Assembly: GCA_937952995.1 (NCBI GenBank)
Contig: CALFYB010000306.1
Coordinates: forward strand, 1 to 21,983
DNA length: 21,983 nucleotides
DNA from: an uncultured Caulobacteraceae bacterium
GTDB lineage: Bacteria; Pseudomonadota; Alphaproteobacteria; Caulobacterales; Caulobacteraceae
Direction of reading: 5' to 3'
Positions within the stretch are counted from its first letter, which is position 1. Each line of letters opens with the position of its first letter. The notes beneath the pieces were generated by a model. The model was not told the DNA's origin and did not search any database. It saw only the letters and a list, made by a program, of their open reading frames with translations. Made by a program: the position numbers and the translations under genes. Shown here piece after piece: positions 7,355 through 15,531 of the stretch.

Positions 7355-8371
7355 ATGCAAACCCACCGCCTCGGCAAAAGCCCCATCGTTGTTTCGAAGA
7401 TCTGCATGGGCACCATGACCTTTGGTGCTCAGGCCGACGAGAAGATGTCCCACCGCATCCTCGACATGTCGCTCGATGCTGGCATCAACTTCTTCGACAC
7501 GGCTGAAAACTATCCCGTGCCCCCCAAGGAAGAATGGGCCGGCACCACCGAAGAGATTGTAGGCCGCTGGATGAAGACCAAGCGCCGCGACGAGGTCCTG
7601 ATCGCCACCAAGGTCTGCGGTCCAAGCCACGGCTGGCTGAAGGGCTCGCAACGGGCAGGCATGACCGCGCTCGACCGCCACAATATCGTAAGCGCCGTCG
7701 AGGCCAGCCTGCGCCGGCTAAACACCGACTATATCGACCTCTACCAGACCCACTGGCCTGACCATGGCGCTCGCTACGAAGACGCCCTGCGCGCGCTGGA
7801 CGATCTGGTCGAAAGCGGCAAGGTGCGGATCATCGGCTGCAGCAACGAGACCAGCTGGGGCCTGATGAAGAGCCTGTCCGTCTCTGAGCGCGAAGGCCTA
7901 GCCCGTTATGAGACCATCCAGAACAATTTCAGCATGAATAACCGCCGCTTCGAAGACGAACTGGCGCAGGTTTGCCGTCAAGAAGGCGTCAGCCTAATCC
8001 CCTACTCGCCCCTCGCGGGCGGCGTCCTGTCTGGCAAATATAATGGCGGTGCCCGTCCCGACGGCGCGCGGTTCTCCAACTACCTGAACATCGGCGGCCG
8101 TCAGGCGGCGATGGCCAAGCGCTTCGTCAACGACAAGTCCTTGCTGGCCACCGAGCGTTTCGGGGCCATCGCGCAGGAAGCGGGCATGTCGCTGGTAACC
8201 ATGGCGACGGCTTGGAGCATGCAGCATGACTTCGTGGCCTCAACCATCGTCGGTGCCACCCACGAAAACCAGCTGGCCGACATCTTCGCCGCCTCTGACC
8301 TGATCCTCAGCGACGAGGTGATGAAGAAGATCAACGCGGTGTCGAAAGAGATTCTCTACCCGATGGGCTAA
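7355..8371 (+). CDS. Aldo/keto reductase, Tas-like
   Basis: The 338-residue TIM-barrel NADPH-dependent oxidoreductase most resembles the Tas/YghZ branch. The catalytic tetrad is visible: D48 and Y53 in FFDTAENYPVPP (46-57), K86 in IATKVCGP, and H133 in LYQTHWPDH. Later motifs include GKVRIIGCSNET and LIPYSPLAGGVLSGKY, typical of the family. It is cytosolic. AGGA just upstream of the ATG at 7355 supports the start. It follows the thioesterase by 44 bp, and a terminator-like hairpin (8393-8423) lies just after the stop. Substrate unknown; carbonyl reduction of a catabolic intermediate or detoxification are both possible. Confidence 0.92.
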   Translation: MQTHRLGKSPIVVSKICMGTMTFGAQADEKMSHRILDMSLDAGINFFDTAENYPVPPKEEWAGTTEEIVGRWMKTKRRDEVLIATKVCGPSHGWLKGSQRAGMTALDRHNIVSAVEASLRRLNTDYIDLYQTHWPDHGARYEDALRALDDLVESGKVRIIGCSNETSWGLMKSLSVSEREGLARYETIQNNFSMNNRRFEDELAQVCRQEGVSLIPYSPLAGGVLSGKYNGGARPDGARFSNYLNIGGRQAAMAKRFVNDKSLLATERFGAIAQEAGMSLVTMATAWSMQHDFVASTIVGATHENQLADIFAASDLILSDEVMKKINAVSKEILYPMG

Positions 8372-8392
8372 AGGCCTCCCATCAGCCCTGCG

Positions 8393-8423
8393 GAGGTAGG
8401 GAGTGTGAAATACCCCCTACCTC
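8393..8423 (+). terminator. Hairpin downstream of the aldo/keto reductase
   Basis: GAGGTAGGG (8393-8401) pairs perfectly with CCCTACCTC (8415-8423) around a 13-base loop, 21 bases after the aldo/keto reductase stop. It lacks a T-run on the plus strand, so it could be a weak or Rho-assisted terminator. Confidence 0.45.
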
Positions 8424-8432
8424 ACCACCGTA

Positions 8433-8563
8433 TTCCCCGCGAAGGCGGGGATCCAGAGCAGGGCTAGCCGGACTTCGGAGCCCCACAGGTCTGGGCCCCC
8501 GCCTTCGCGGGGGATGCGGTTGAGGGGGATCAGATCACGATGACCTTCGATAGGACGAGGGTG
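8433..8563. repeat. 131-bp palindromic intergenic repeat, copy 1
   Basis: The element begins TTCCCCGCGAAGGCGGGG and contains the reverse arm CCCCGCCTTCGCGGGG at 8497-8512. The 16-bp arms (8435-8450 and 8497-8512) are perfectly complementary, and each arm is itself a small hairpin (CCCCGC-GAAG-GCGGGG). The element ends CCTTCGATAGGACGAGGGTG. A second copy lies 194 bp downstream. The structure resembles REP/BIME-type elements. Confidence 0.85.
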
Positions 8564-8626
8564 AAGAAGAACTCTAGGTCCGCGCTTTCCCATTCATCCT
8601 CATCCTGAGCCTAAACCCTACCCGTG

Positions 8627-8757
8627 TTCCCCGCGAAGGCGGGGATCCAGAACAGGGCTAACCGGACTTTGGAGCCCCACAGGTCTGGGCCCCCGCCTTC
8701 GCGGGGGATACGGTTGAGGGAGATCAGATCACGATGCCCTTCGATAGGACGAGGGTG
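8627..8757. repeat. 131-bp palindromic intergenic repeat, copy 2
   Basis: This is the same 131-bp element as the copy at 8433, in the same orientation. I count six substitutions and no insertion or deletion (125 of 131 identical). All six lie outside the long palindromic arms, which are unchanged. The 63-bp spacer between the copies contains CATTCATCCTCATCCTGAGC, which resembles a fragment of another alphaproteobacterial repeat. Confidence 0.85.
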
Positions 8758-8774
8758 TTGCACCCAAAAAAAGG

Positions 8775-8856
8775 CCCTCACCCAACCCTCTCCCACAGGG
8801 AGAGGGCTTTGACCTTCTTAGCCCTCGCCCCCTTGGGGGAGAGGGTTGGGTGAGGG
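8775..8856. repeat. Nested inverted repeat with 20-bp arms (possible bidirectional terminator)
   Basis: CCCTCACCCAACCCTCTCCC (8775-8794) is perfectly complementary to 8837-8856. Inside, CCCTCTCCC-ACA-GGGAGAGGG (8786-8806) makes a second perfect hairpin that competes with the long pairing. It lies just beyond the stop of the minus-strand quinone oxidoreductase and downstream of the plus-strand aldo/keto reductase, so it may terminate both. It completes the 8372-8873 non-coding stretch. The short ORFs crossing that stretch translate repeat sequence and are not genes. Confidence 0.75.
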
Positions 8857-8873
8857 GGATGCAGTCCCACCCA

Positions 8874-9836
8874 TCAAGGAATAAGCAGAACCCGGCCCAC
8901 CGCTTGGCGGCTCTCGATATAGGCATGGGCCGCGGCGGCGTCGGAGAGCTTGAACTCGCGGTCGATGACCACTTGGAACGCGCCCTTGGCTGCATCGTCG
9001 ATCAGGCCTTGGATCATGTCATGAGCCCGGTCGGTCATGATCTCAGCGCCCAAGAACACGCCGCTGAGCGAGCGGTTGCCGCCCATCAGGCTGCCAACAT
9101 CAACGACCATGGGCTCCCGGCCCGCCTGACCGACCATCGACACCCGGCCGCGATAGGCCAGCGACTGGATCGAGCCTTGCAAGGTTGGGCCACCGACGCT
9201 GTCGACGACCAGATTGACACCCTTCTTGTCGGTGAATTTCATCACCGCCTCAGGCACAGACTGAGCCGAATAGTTGATGCCGTGGTCAAGGCCATAGGCC
9301 TTTAGCCGCTCCAACCGCTCATCGCTTGAGGCCGTGGCCAGAACAGTCGCCCCTGCCCGCTTGGCCAGTTGGATGGCGGCAAGGCCAACGCCGCTCGCGC
9401 CCGCCTGAACCAGCACCGTCTCGCCCGCCTTCAGCCGTCCGAACTCGAACAGACAGTCATGGGCGGTTCCGAATGCCACAGGAATGACCGCCGCCAAGCG
9501 CGGATCAAAGCCATCAGGCACCGGCCAGCAGTTACGGGCCGGAACCGGCCGCAGTTCGGCATGGCTGCCAAAGCCGTCGCAGGTCGCAACGATTTGACCA
9601 AGCTTGAGATGGCTAACCTCCGACCCGATAGCAACAATCTCGCCCGAAGCCTGATAGCCGACAATGTGCGGGCGAGTGACGAGGGGACCGCGCCAGCGAT
9701 TGAGCGTGTCACCGCCCTCGATACTGACCGCCAATACCCGAATGACCACGCCCTTTGGATGGCAAACAGGGTCAGGCACATCCTCATATTTCAAGACATC
9801 GGGGGAACCATTTTCGTAATAGACCGCGGCCTTCAT
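8874..9836 (-). CDS. Zinc-less NADPH:quinone oxidoreductase-like protein (MDR superfamily)
   Basis: The 320-residue medium-chain reductase begins MKAAVYYENGSPDVLKYED, a typical quinone-oxidoreductase N-terminus. The nucleotide-binding motif is VLVQAGASGVGLAAIQLAKR (141-160), with AGASGVG at 145-151. The cysteine cluster that binds structural zinc in alcohol dehydrogenases is absent. Expected activity is NADPH-dependent reduction of a quinone or enone in the cytosol. The ATG at 9836 follows AGGAG at six-base spacing. It lies 83 bp downstream of the sensor kinase on the same strand, so read-through is possible, but a functional link is not implied. Confidence 0.9.
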   Translation of the reverse strand: MKAAVYYENGSPDVLKYEDVPDPVCHPKGVVIRVLAVSIEGGDTLNRWRGPLVTRPHIVGYQASGEIVAIGSEVSHLKLGQIVATCDGFGSHAELRPVPARNCWPVPDGFDPRLAAVIPVAFGTAHDCLFEFGRLKAGETVLVQAGASGVGLAAIQLAKRAGATVLATASSDERLERLKAYGLDHGINYSAQSVPEAVMKFTDKKGVNLVVDSVGGPTLQGSIQSLAYRGRVSMVGQAGREPMVVDVGSLMGGNRSLSGVFLGAEIMTDRAHDMIQGLIDDAAKGAFQVVIDREFKLSDAAAAHAYIESRQAVGRVLLIP

Positions 9837-9919
9837 AGCGCACTCCTGAATCCATTTACGCCACGATCGGGCGTTCCGGAGGAGATGTTAAACGGTTCGC
9901 AGATCTTGTCAGGTCGAAA

Positions 9920-12055
9920 TCAAGACAGGGTCGCGAGGCTCGGCTCTTTGTTCAGCACACTGGCCAAGGCCCCAAGAAGCCCCTTGGCGGTGATTGGCTT
10001 GGCCAAGTGCATATCCGCACCGCTGTCGAGGCTTTGCTCGATATGCTCGGTGAGGGCATTGGCACTGAACATGATGATCGGCGTGTGTTTCTGCCCCGCC
10101 CTGTGCTCAATTTCGCGAATGGCCCGGGTCGCCTCCAACCCGTCCATCACCGGCATCTGCATATCCATAAGAACCGCATCAAACGGCTGCTTATAGAAGG
10201 CTTGGACAGCCTCCTCGCCATTCTCTGCCATGACCAACTGGATATTTAATTGATTCAGAATCAGTCCGACCACCTTGCGGTTCACCGGATGGTCGTCGAC
10301 GACCAAAATGACCAAGGGCGCTGCCTCGATATAGTCTTCAAGACTGGATTCGAACGGCACTGGAGGCGCTTCGGTAACGTCGAGCGGTAACAGAATATGG
10401 AAATTAGAACCGCGCTCCGGCACACTGGTACAGTTGATGCTACCACCCATCATTTGGATCAACTGCTTGACGATGGCCAAGCCTAGACCCGTCCCGCCAA
10501 AGCGGCGCGAGACGGTGTCATCAGCCTGTTCAAACGGATTGAACAGACGCTCAATTTGGCCAGGGTCAAACCCAATGCCCGTGTCTGACACGGAAATCTC
10601 AAAGGCTCCGGCCTCGTTGCATTTCGCCGAAATCGTGACGCTGCCCTTGTCTGTGAACTTCACCGCATTGGAAATCAGGTTCGTCGCAACCTGCTTAAAT
10701 CGGGTCAAATCCCCCATGACCCAGACCTCAATTGAGGGGTCGAGGTGACTGTTAAGGGCCAAGTTCTTTTCACTGGCGATGATGTTGCTAAGAGCAATCA
10801 CGGACCTCAAAGCGTCGCCCAACTGGAACGGTGCCCGTTCCAGACTGACCCGGCCAGCTTCAATCCGTGCAACATCCAGCATGTCGACTAGTAACCCCGA
10901 TAGGGTATCGGCTGAGGATGAAATGGTGTCGATCAAGTCACGTTCAGCCTCGCCAAGCTTGGAACGCGACAGCACGTCTGCAATGGCCACAATACCGTTG
11001 AGCGGGGTCCGAATCTCGTGGCCCATCGTTGCCAGAAAGCGCGACTTTGCCCGATTGGCCGTGTCCGCGTCCAACCGCGCACGACGAAGCACGCGATTGG
11101 TCTGCCTTAGTTTCGCTTCGGAGGCTTTGATCTCAGTGACATTGTCCTGAATGACCAGCACCTTGGCCTGACCCGCATCCTTCAAGGTGTAGGCTCGCAG
11201 GCTGAACCACTGGCTCTGCCCCTCCACATTGGCCCGGTAGAGGGTGGAAAAGCTGTCGGCACGCCCCTCCACCATCGCTTGCAACTGTCGCTCGATCAAT
11301 TGACCTTTTCGTCCGGGAATGCGCCCGCAATGGTCTGCCAGATGATTGCCGAGGCGTGTATTTGTGCGCCGTTCAATCGCCTCAATTCGCTGGCGCCAGA
11401 CACGGTTGGTGTGAATGAAGTCGCCGTGCTCATCAATGATCCCGATCCGGGAATCCAAGGCCTCGATGATGCCTTGAGCAAAACGCCTTTGCTCTTCGAG
11501 GGCCGATTGCGTGGCATAACTCGCGCTTGCGGACACGAACGCGTAATAAAAGACCCCCGTTGTGGCCACGAAAACCATGATCTGATCGGCCCCATGGAGA
11601 CCACTCAAAAAGGTTGTGACGCCAATTAATATAAGGCCGGGTGGGACACCACAAATGAACGAAGCTATCCTTGATCGCGAGGCAAATGTGACCGAATGCA
11701 ACAGTTGCCCAGTTAATATACAAACCGAAGCAATACAGAAGGTCAAACTCGAAGGCTGCCAATATAAATAGGCCAAATATGACCAAACTAAAGTCTCAAA
11801 AAACATAGCTAAAGCAGTAGATAGGCGGAATATGCCTGCGTTTTTCTCGCTCATGCGGATTGAAATCGAAATTCGGTATGTCATAAACTGGGCAATAAGC
11901 GCGGCCGCCAACCAAACAACTGAAGGCACTAAGCCCAAATTTTTGACTGAAAGTATGCATGCCAAAAAGGTGACGACCAAGCGCGCGACCTGTTGACGGA
12001 CATCATGGTCTACCCAATCAAGCCCAGGATCAGCAGATATCCGGTCCCAAATCAT
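9920..12055 (-). CDS. Membrane-bound hybrid sensor histidine kinase / response regulator
   Basis: The 711-residue product has five or six hydrophobic segments between residues 24 and 178, then a PAS-like region (about 200-305). The kinase core follows: H-box FLATMGHEIRTPLNG with phospho-acceptor H346, N-box NLISNAVKF (N463), G1 DTGIGFD (491-497), F-box FNPFEQADD and G2 GGTGLGLAI. A C-terminal receiver domain starts at ILVVDDHPVNRK, with phospho-acceptor D631 in VLMDMQMPVMDG and K686 in HLAKPI. No HPt domain and no separate output regulator are nearby, so the downstream target is unknown. AAGAGG eight bases upstream supports the ATG at 12055. The membrane half is markedly AT-rich compared with the kinase half and the neighbours, hinting at a chimeric or acquired N-terminus. 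Confidence 0.93.
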   Translation of the reverse strand: MIWDRISADPGLDWVDHDVRQQVARLVVTFLACILSVKNLGLVPSVVWLAAALIAQFMTYRISISIRMSEKNAGIFRLSTALAMFFETLVWSYLAYLYWQPSSLTFCIASVCILTGQLLHSVTFASRSRIASFICGVPPGLILIGVTTFLSGLHGADQIMVFVATTGVFYYAFVSASASYATQSALEEQRRFAQGIIEALDSRIGIIDEHGDFIHTNRVWRQRIEAIERRTNTRLGNHLADHCGRIPGRKGQLIERQLQAMVEGRADSFSTLYRANVEGQSQWFSLRAYTLKDAGQAKVLVIQDNVTEIKASEAKLRQTNRVLRRARLDADTANRAKSRFLATMGHEIRTPLNGIVAIADVLSRSKLGEAERDLIDTISSSADTLSGLLVDMLDVARIEAGRVSLERAPFQLGDALRSVIALSNIIASEKNLALNSHLDPSIEVWVMGDLTRFKQVATNLISNAVKFTDKGSVTISAKCNEAGAFEISVSDTGIGFDPGQIERLFNPFEQADDTVSRRFGGTGLGLAIVKQLIQMMGGSINCTSVPERGSNFHILLPLDVTEAPPVPFESSLEDYIEAAPLVILVVDDHPVNRKVVGLILNQLNIQLVMAENGEEAVQAFYKQPFDAVLMDMQMPVMDGLEATRAIREIEHRAGQKHTPIIMFSANALTEHIEQSLDSGADMHLAKPITAKGLLGALASVLNKEPSLATLS

Positions 12056-12355
12056 TCGAAAAACCTCTTACACAGCAACACAGAGTCCAGCGCTATGAAT
12101 GGCACTTATAAAGATGCATGGGTTTCAGAATTAGCATTTTTAAGTACTAAAGGCTATCTTAAAATAATTACCTAAGATTGATCAATTATAAATAGCAATC
12201 TCTTCTTTCATCACGCCTTCCTGTTCGCCGGAATTCCAAGCAATGGGGCAACGGATCAAACGGCGGGTCAAAAGTCTTGGATCGCCGCTCCTTAACACCG
12301 CGCAATCGCAAGAGCGGTGCACAAGGCCGAGGAAAGAGCCACAAGGTGGGCTCCG
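12056..12355. promoter_or_regulatory. AT-rich intergenic region, promoter of the sensor kinase
   Basis: This 300-bp gap is AT-rich near the kinase (16 G/C of 60 in 12121-12180). On the minus strand TTGATC (12180-12185), 17 bases, then TTAAGA (12157-12162) could be a -35/-10 pair, which is weak evidence. The perfect 10-bp palindrome ATTGATCAAT (12177-12186) overlaps that -35. The short plus-strand ORF running 11993-12175 has no protein character. The half near 12290-12355 holds terminator-like hairpins. Confidence 0.35.
12336..12353 (-). terminator. Hairpin downstream of the GMC oxidoreductase
   Basis: On the plus strand GAGCCAC (12336-12342), loop AAG, then GTG-G-GCTC (12346-12353) forms a stem with a single bulged G. 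Read in the GMC direction the stem ends GGCTC followed by TTT, two bases after the stop codon. A second smaller dyad, CACCGC/GCGGTG (12296-12301 and 12314-12319), lies further on. Confidence 0.45.
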
Positions 12356-13957
12356 CTAATGATTAAATAGGATCATCCGGGCGGCCTTCTCGGCGATCAT
12401 CATGGTCGGGGAATTGGTGTTGCCTGAGGTGATGGTCGGCATGATCGAGGCATCAGCGATGCGCAGTCCGGCGACGCCGTGGACGCGAAGCTGCTCATCC
12501 ACCACCGCCTTCGGATCCGTCTTTAGCCCCATCTTCGCCGTGCCGACGGGGTGGAAGATAGTGGTGCCAAGCGACCGGGCGGCGGCCAACAGGTCCGCGT
12601 CCGACTGGGCCTCTAGGCCCGGCCTATGTTCTTGCGGCGCGTACCGCTGCAAGGGGGACTGGGCCACAATTCGCCGGACAAGACGCAACGAATCGATGGC
12701 AACCTGCTCATCGTCTGGCGTGGACAGATAGTTGGGCTGGATCAGGGGCGCGTCCTGCGCCCTCGCGCTGGCCAGATGGACCGAGCCACGGCTGGTCGGG
12801 CGCAGATTGCAGACGCTGATGGTAATGGCCCCAAACGGATGCAGCGGCTCGCCGAACCGGTCCAGTGACAGGGGCTGGACGTGGAACTGGACATTGGCCC
12901 GCGCCTGATCGGGTGATGAGCGGGCAAAGGCCCCCATCTGCGACGGGGCCATCGACATGGGCCCGCGCCGAAACAGGGCATATTCAAGCGCCATCAAAGG
13001 CCTGCGCCACAGGGAGGCATAGAGCGCGTTCATGGTCGCAACGCCGCTGACCTTGTAATAGGGCCGGATCTGCAGATGGTCTTGCAGGTTCTCTCCCACC
13101 CCCGCTAGGTGAGCCTTGGTCTCGATGCCAAGCGCCTGAAGACGCGCGCCGTCGCCCAGCCCCGACAGTTCCAAAAGCTGCGGCGTGCCAACGGCCCCGG
13201 CGGTCAAAATCACCTCACCCGAAGTCCGCGCCTCGAAACCCTGCCCGCCCTTGGTATAGGCCACCCCAACGGCGCGGCCCTGCTCGATTAGGACGCGCGT
13301 GACCCGAACGCCGGTTTCGACCTTGAGGTTTTGCCGGTGCAGGACGGGCTTTAGAAAACCCCGCGCCGCACTCCAGCGCCGACCAGTCTTTTGGTTGACC
13401 TGGAAATAGCCCGCCCCCTCATTATCGCCGCCATTGAAATCGGCAACCGGGGCTATGCCCTCCTGCGCTGCCGCCTCGGCAAAGGCGTCCAGCACCTTCC
13501 AGCGCATACGCGGATGCTCTACCCGCCACTCGCCGCCGCTGCGATGAAGCGCGCTTGGCGGATCAATATGGTCTTCCTGGGCCATGAACAGCGGCAGCAC
13601 ATCGTCCCAGCCCCAGCCGCTCAGACCCATCGCCCTCCAGCCGTCATAGTCGGCCGCCTGACCGCGCATATAGATCATGGCATTGATGGCCGAGCTGCCG
13701 CCAATGACCTTGCCCCGCGGATAGTTCAGCTTGCGGCCATCCAGCCCGGCAATAGGCTGGGTCTCAAACATCCAGTCCGCGCGCGGATTGCCGATAGAGA
13801 ACAGATAGCCGACCGGGATATGGAACCATATCCAGTCGTCCTTGCCCCCGGCCTCTAGGACCAGTACGCGCTTCGACGGATCTGCTGACAGCCGGTTGGC
13901 GAGCACGCAGCCCGCCGACCCTGCACCAACGACGATATAATCAAAGCTGTCCGTCAC
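12356..13957 (-). CDS. GMC family FAD-dependent oxidoreductase (alcohol/choline dehydrogenase-like)
   Basis: The 533-residue flavoprotein oxidises an alcohol to an aldehyde or ketone. It has the N-terminal FAD motif DYIVVGAGSAGCVLANRLS (6-24), GMC signature 1 around YPRGKVIGGSSAINAMIYMR (79-98) and signature 2 GAVGTPQLLELSGLGD (254-269). The catalytic pair is H469 in IFHPVGTAKMG and N513 in SGNTNSP. It is cytosolic or peripheral, with no signal peptide. It starts with GTG at 13957, only ten bases after the stop of the upstream phosphotransferase, so translation is probably coupled. Family members include alkanol, choline and polyethylene glycol dehydrogenases; the substrate is unclear here. 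Confidence 0.93.
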   Translation of the reverse strand: MTDSFDYIVVGAGSAGCVLANRLSADPSKRVLVLEAGGKDDWIWFHIPVGYLFSIGNPRADWMFETQPIAGLDGRKLNYPRGKVIGGSSAINAMIYMRGQAADYDGWRAMGLSGWGWDDVLPLFMAQEDHIDPPSALHRSGGEWRVEHPRMRWKVLDAFAEAAAQEGIAPVADFNGGDNEGAGYFQVNQKTGRRWSAARGFLKPVLHRQNLKVETGVRVTRVLIEQGRAVGVAYTKGGQGFEARTSGEVILTAGAVGTPQLLELSGLGDGARLQALGIETKAHLAGVGENLQDHLQIRPYYKVSGVATMNALYASLWRRPLMALEYALFRRGPMSMAPSQMGAFARSSPDQARANVQFHVQPLSLDRFGEPLHPFGAITISVCNLRPTSRGSVHLASARAQDAPLIQPNYLSTPDDEQVAIDSLRLVRRIVAQSPLQRYAPQEHRPGLEAQSDADLLAAARSLGTTIFHPVGTAKMGLKTDPKAVVDEQLRVHGVAGLRIADASIMPTITSGNTNSPTMMIAEKAARMILFNH

Positions 13958-13967
13958 CGGCCCCAGC

Positions 13968-15017
13968 CTAGCGCTTCAGGACGGCTAGCGCCTCATCCGC
14001 CAGGATCTTGACGCCGGTATTGTCCCCGTGGGCGTCGGACGTGCCGATGCCATCCAGATTGCGCTTGAAGACGCCCTGCGAGATCGAGGCCAAGCGGAAC
14101 AGAGAGAATGCCAGATAGAAGTTGAACTCTGGGATCGCGCCGCGTCCCGTCCGGCGGCAATAGGCGGCCACATAGTCCTCTTCCGACGGAATGCCCGAGG
14201 TCGCCAGATCAATGCCGTCGAACGTGCCCCAGCTTTCTGAGCGCGAATGCCAAAGGATGCAGTTATAGGCCAGATCGGCCAGCGGATGGCCCAGCGTCGA
14301 CAGCTCCCAGTCCAGAACCGCAATGATGCGCGGCTCGGTGGGGTGGAACATGACATTCTCTAACCGATAGTCACCATGCGCGATGGTCACGGTGTCGTCA
14401 GCGGGAACCAAGGCCGGCAGGGCCTCGATCAGGGCCTCCATCGCCTCGATCCGTTCGGTTTCAGCCCCGCGATATTGCTTGATCCAGCGTCCGATCTGGC
14501 GCTCGAAATAGTTTCCCGGACGGCCATAGTCGCCCAAGCCGATGGCGTTGGGGTCAATGGCGTGGAGTTGCACCATCACCGCGCCCAACTCGTCATAGAT
14601 GGCGGAACGCTCGGCGGGGGACATGCCGGGCAAGCGGGCATCGCGGAAGATGCGGCCCTCTAGGAAATCCATCACATAGAAGGTCGCGCCCGCGACGCTG
14701 TCATCCTCGCAAAGGGCACGCATGGTCGGCACCGGAAAGCCGACCTTGCCCAAGGCCGACATGACCCGAAACTCACGATCGACCTGGTGGGCGCTGGCCA
14801 GCAACTGCCCCGGTGGCTTCTTGCGCATGACATAACGCTTGCCACCTGCGGTCAGCATATAGGTGGGGTTAGAGGCACCGCCCTGAAACTGGCGCACCGA
14901 CAAAGGGCCCTGATAGCCCTCAACATTGGCTGCCAGCCAGCGATCTAAAGCGGCCTCATCGAGCCGGTGGGCGGGGCGCACATCACCGATAGTCGGTTGT
15001 CCAGGATCAGCACTCAT
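13968..15017 (-). CDS. Phosphotransferase family protein (APH fold, ACAD10/11 N-domain-like)
   Basis: The 349-residue kinase-fold protein resembles the aminoglycoside phosphotransferase-like domain found at the N-terminus of ACAD10/11 and as free-standing catabolic proteins. Motifs are the nucleotide loop GGASNPTYML (47-56), the basic segment YVMRKKPPG (62-70), the catalytic loop HGDYRLEN (214-221, D216) and the metal-binding VLDWE (D236). ACAD11 and the levulinate-pathway kinase LvaA are reported to phosphorylate 4-hydroxyacyl-CoA, so a hydroxyacyl-CoA substrate is a reasonable guess rather than an antibiotic. The ATG at 15017 has GGGAGA just upstream. A TTG at 15032 would be an upstream extension without support. 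It sits directly before the GMC oxidoreductase gene (ten-base gap). Confidence 0.88.
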   Translation of the reverse strand: MSADPGQPTIGDVRPAHRLDEAALDRWLAANVEGYQGPLSVRQFQGGASNPTYMLTAGGKRYVMRKKPPGQLLASAHQVDREFRVMSALGKVGFPVPTMRALCEDDSVAGATFYVMDFLEGRIFRDARLPGMSPAERSAIYDELGAVMVQLHAIDPNAIGLGDYGRPGNYFERQIGRWIKQYRGAETERIEAMEALIEALPALVPADDTVTIAHGDYRLENVMFHPTEPRIIAVLDWELSTLGHPLADLAYNCILWHSRSESWGTFDGIDLATSGIPSEEDYVAAYCRRTGRGAIPEFNFYLAFSLFRLASISQGVFKRNLDGIGTSDAHGDNTGVKILADEALAVLKR

Positions 15018-15097
15018 GGTTCGGTCTCCCAACGCGTCTTTTCATTATCTCTACGCCCTTTCCCCAAAGGCGCCCCAAGCAGAATCTTGAGGGTGAG

Positions 15098-15526
15098 CTA
15101 TCTGGCCTTGGCCATACTGGTTTCATACTGATCGGGGTGGATCACATAATAGTCCAGATCGGCCAGCAGCTTGGTCCAAGCCTGATCCATTTCAGCGGTC
15201 CAGTCCGTGGCCAGCAACGCCTTTAAGGTCGCCGCAACGGTCGCAAAGAACATGCGGAACACATCGGGCGGCACGTCATAGCCCTCATGGGTCACGACCT
15301 CGCACTGGATCATGGTGCTGGCATATTTGCGCTCGCCGACGAAGTCGAGGATGGCCTCAAAGACCCGCGCCAGCATCTCGCCCTTCACCGCATGGTTGGT
15401 GTCGCGCCAAAAGAGGGCCTCCATTTCTGGATGCTCGCGAAAAAGCCGCTCATAGACCAACGGCGTCAGGTCATCGCAGCGCTCAGCGGCAAGTTCTAAA
15501 CTGGCTTCGATCTGGCTGGCGCTCAT
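15098..15526 (-). CDS. Globin-like heme protein
   Basis: The 142-residue product has the pattern of a single-domain bacterial globin: TPLVYERLFREHPEMEALFW (21-40), then CEVVTHEGYDVPPDVF (75-90). H80 aligns by eye with the proximal F8 histidine of flavohemoglobins (KHTSFNIQPEHY). No reductase domain follows. A longer reading frame to 15583 lies inside the upstream gene. The ATG at 15526 follows GGGGTG and starts five bases after the GFA stop, so the two are co-translated. Possible roles are oxygen or NO binding or redox sensing; none is shown. It precedes the APH-like phosphotransferase by 80 bp on the same strand. Confidence 0.72.
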   Translation of the reverse strand: MSASQIEASLELAAERCDDLTPLVYERLFREHPEMEALFWRDTNHAVKGEMLARVFEAILDFVGERKYASTMIQCEVVTHEGYDVPPDVFRMFFATVAATLKALLATDWTAEMDQAWTKLLADLDYYVIHPDQYETSMAKAR

Positions 15527-15531
15527 CACCC

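Noticed and set aside
8433..8757. Possible CRISPR array
   Set aside because: There are only two long repeats of 131 bp with one 63-bp spacer and no cas genes; the structure is REP-like.
8611..8995. Short ORFs over the 8.4-8.9 kb repeats
   Set aside because: They translate palindromic repeat sequence (such as PSRG and GEGW runs) and have no independent support.
11993..12175. 60-codon plus-strand ORF upstream of the kinase
   Set aside because: It begins inside the kinase gene on the other strand, crosses an AT-rich promoter region and has no recognisable protein features.
15018..15032. TTG start for the phosphotransferase
   Set aside because: It would overlap the GGGAGA ribosome binding site that serves the ATG at 15017.
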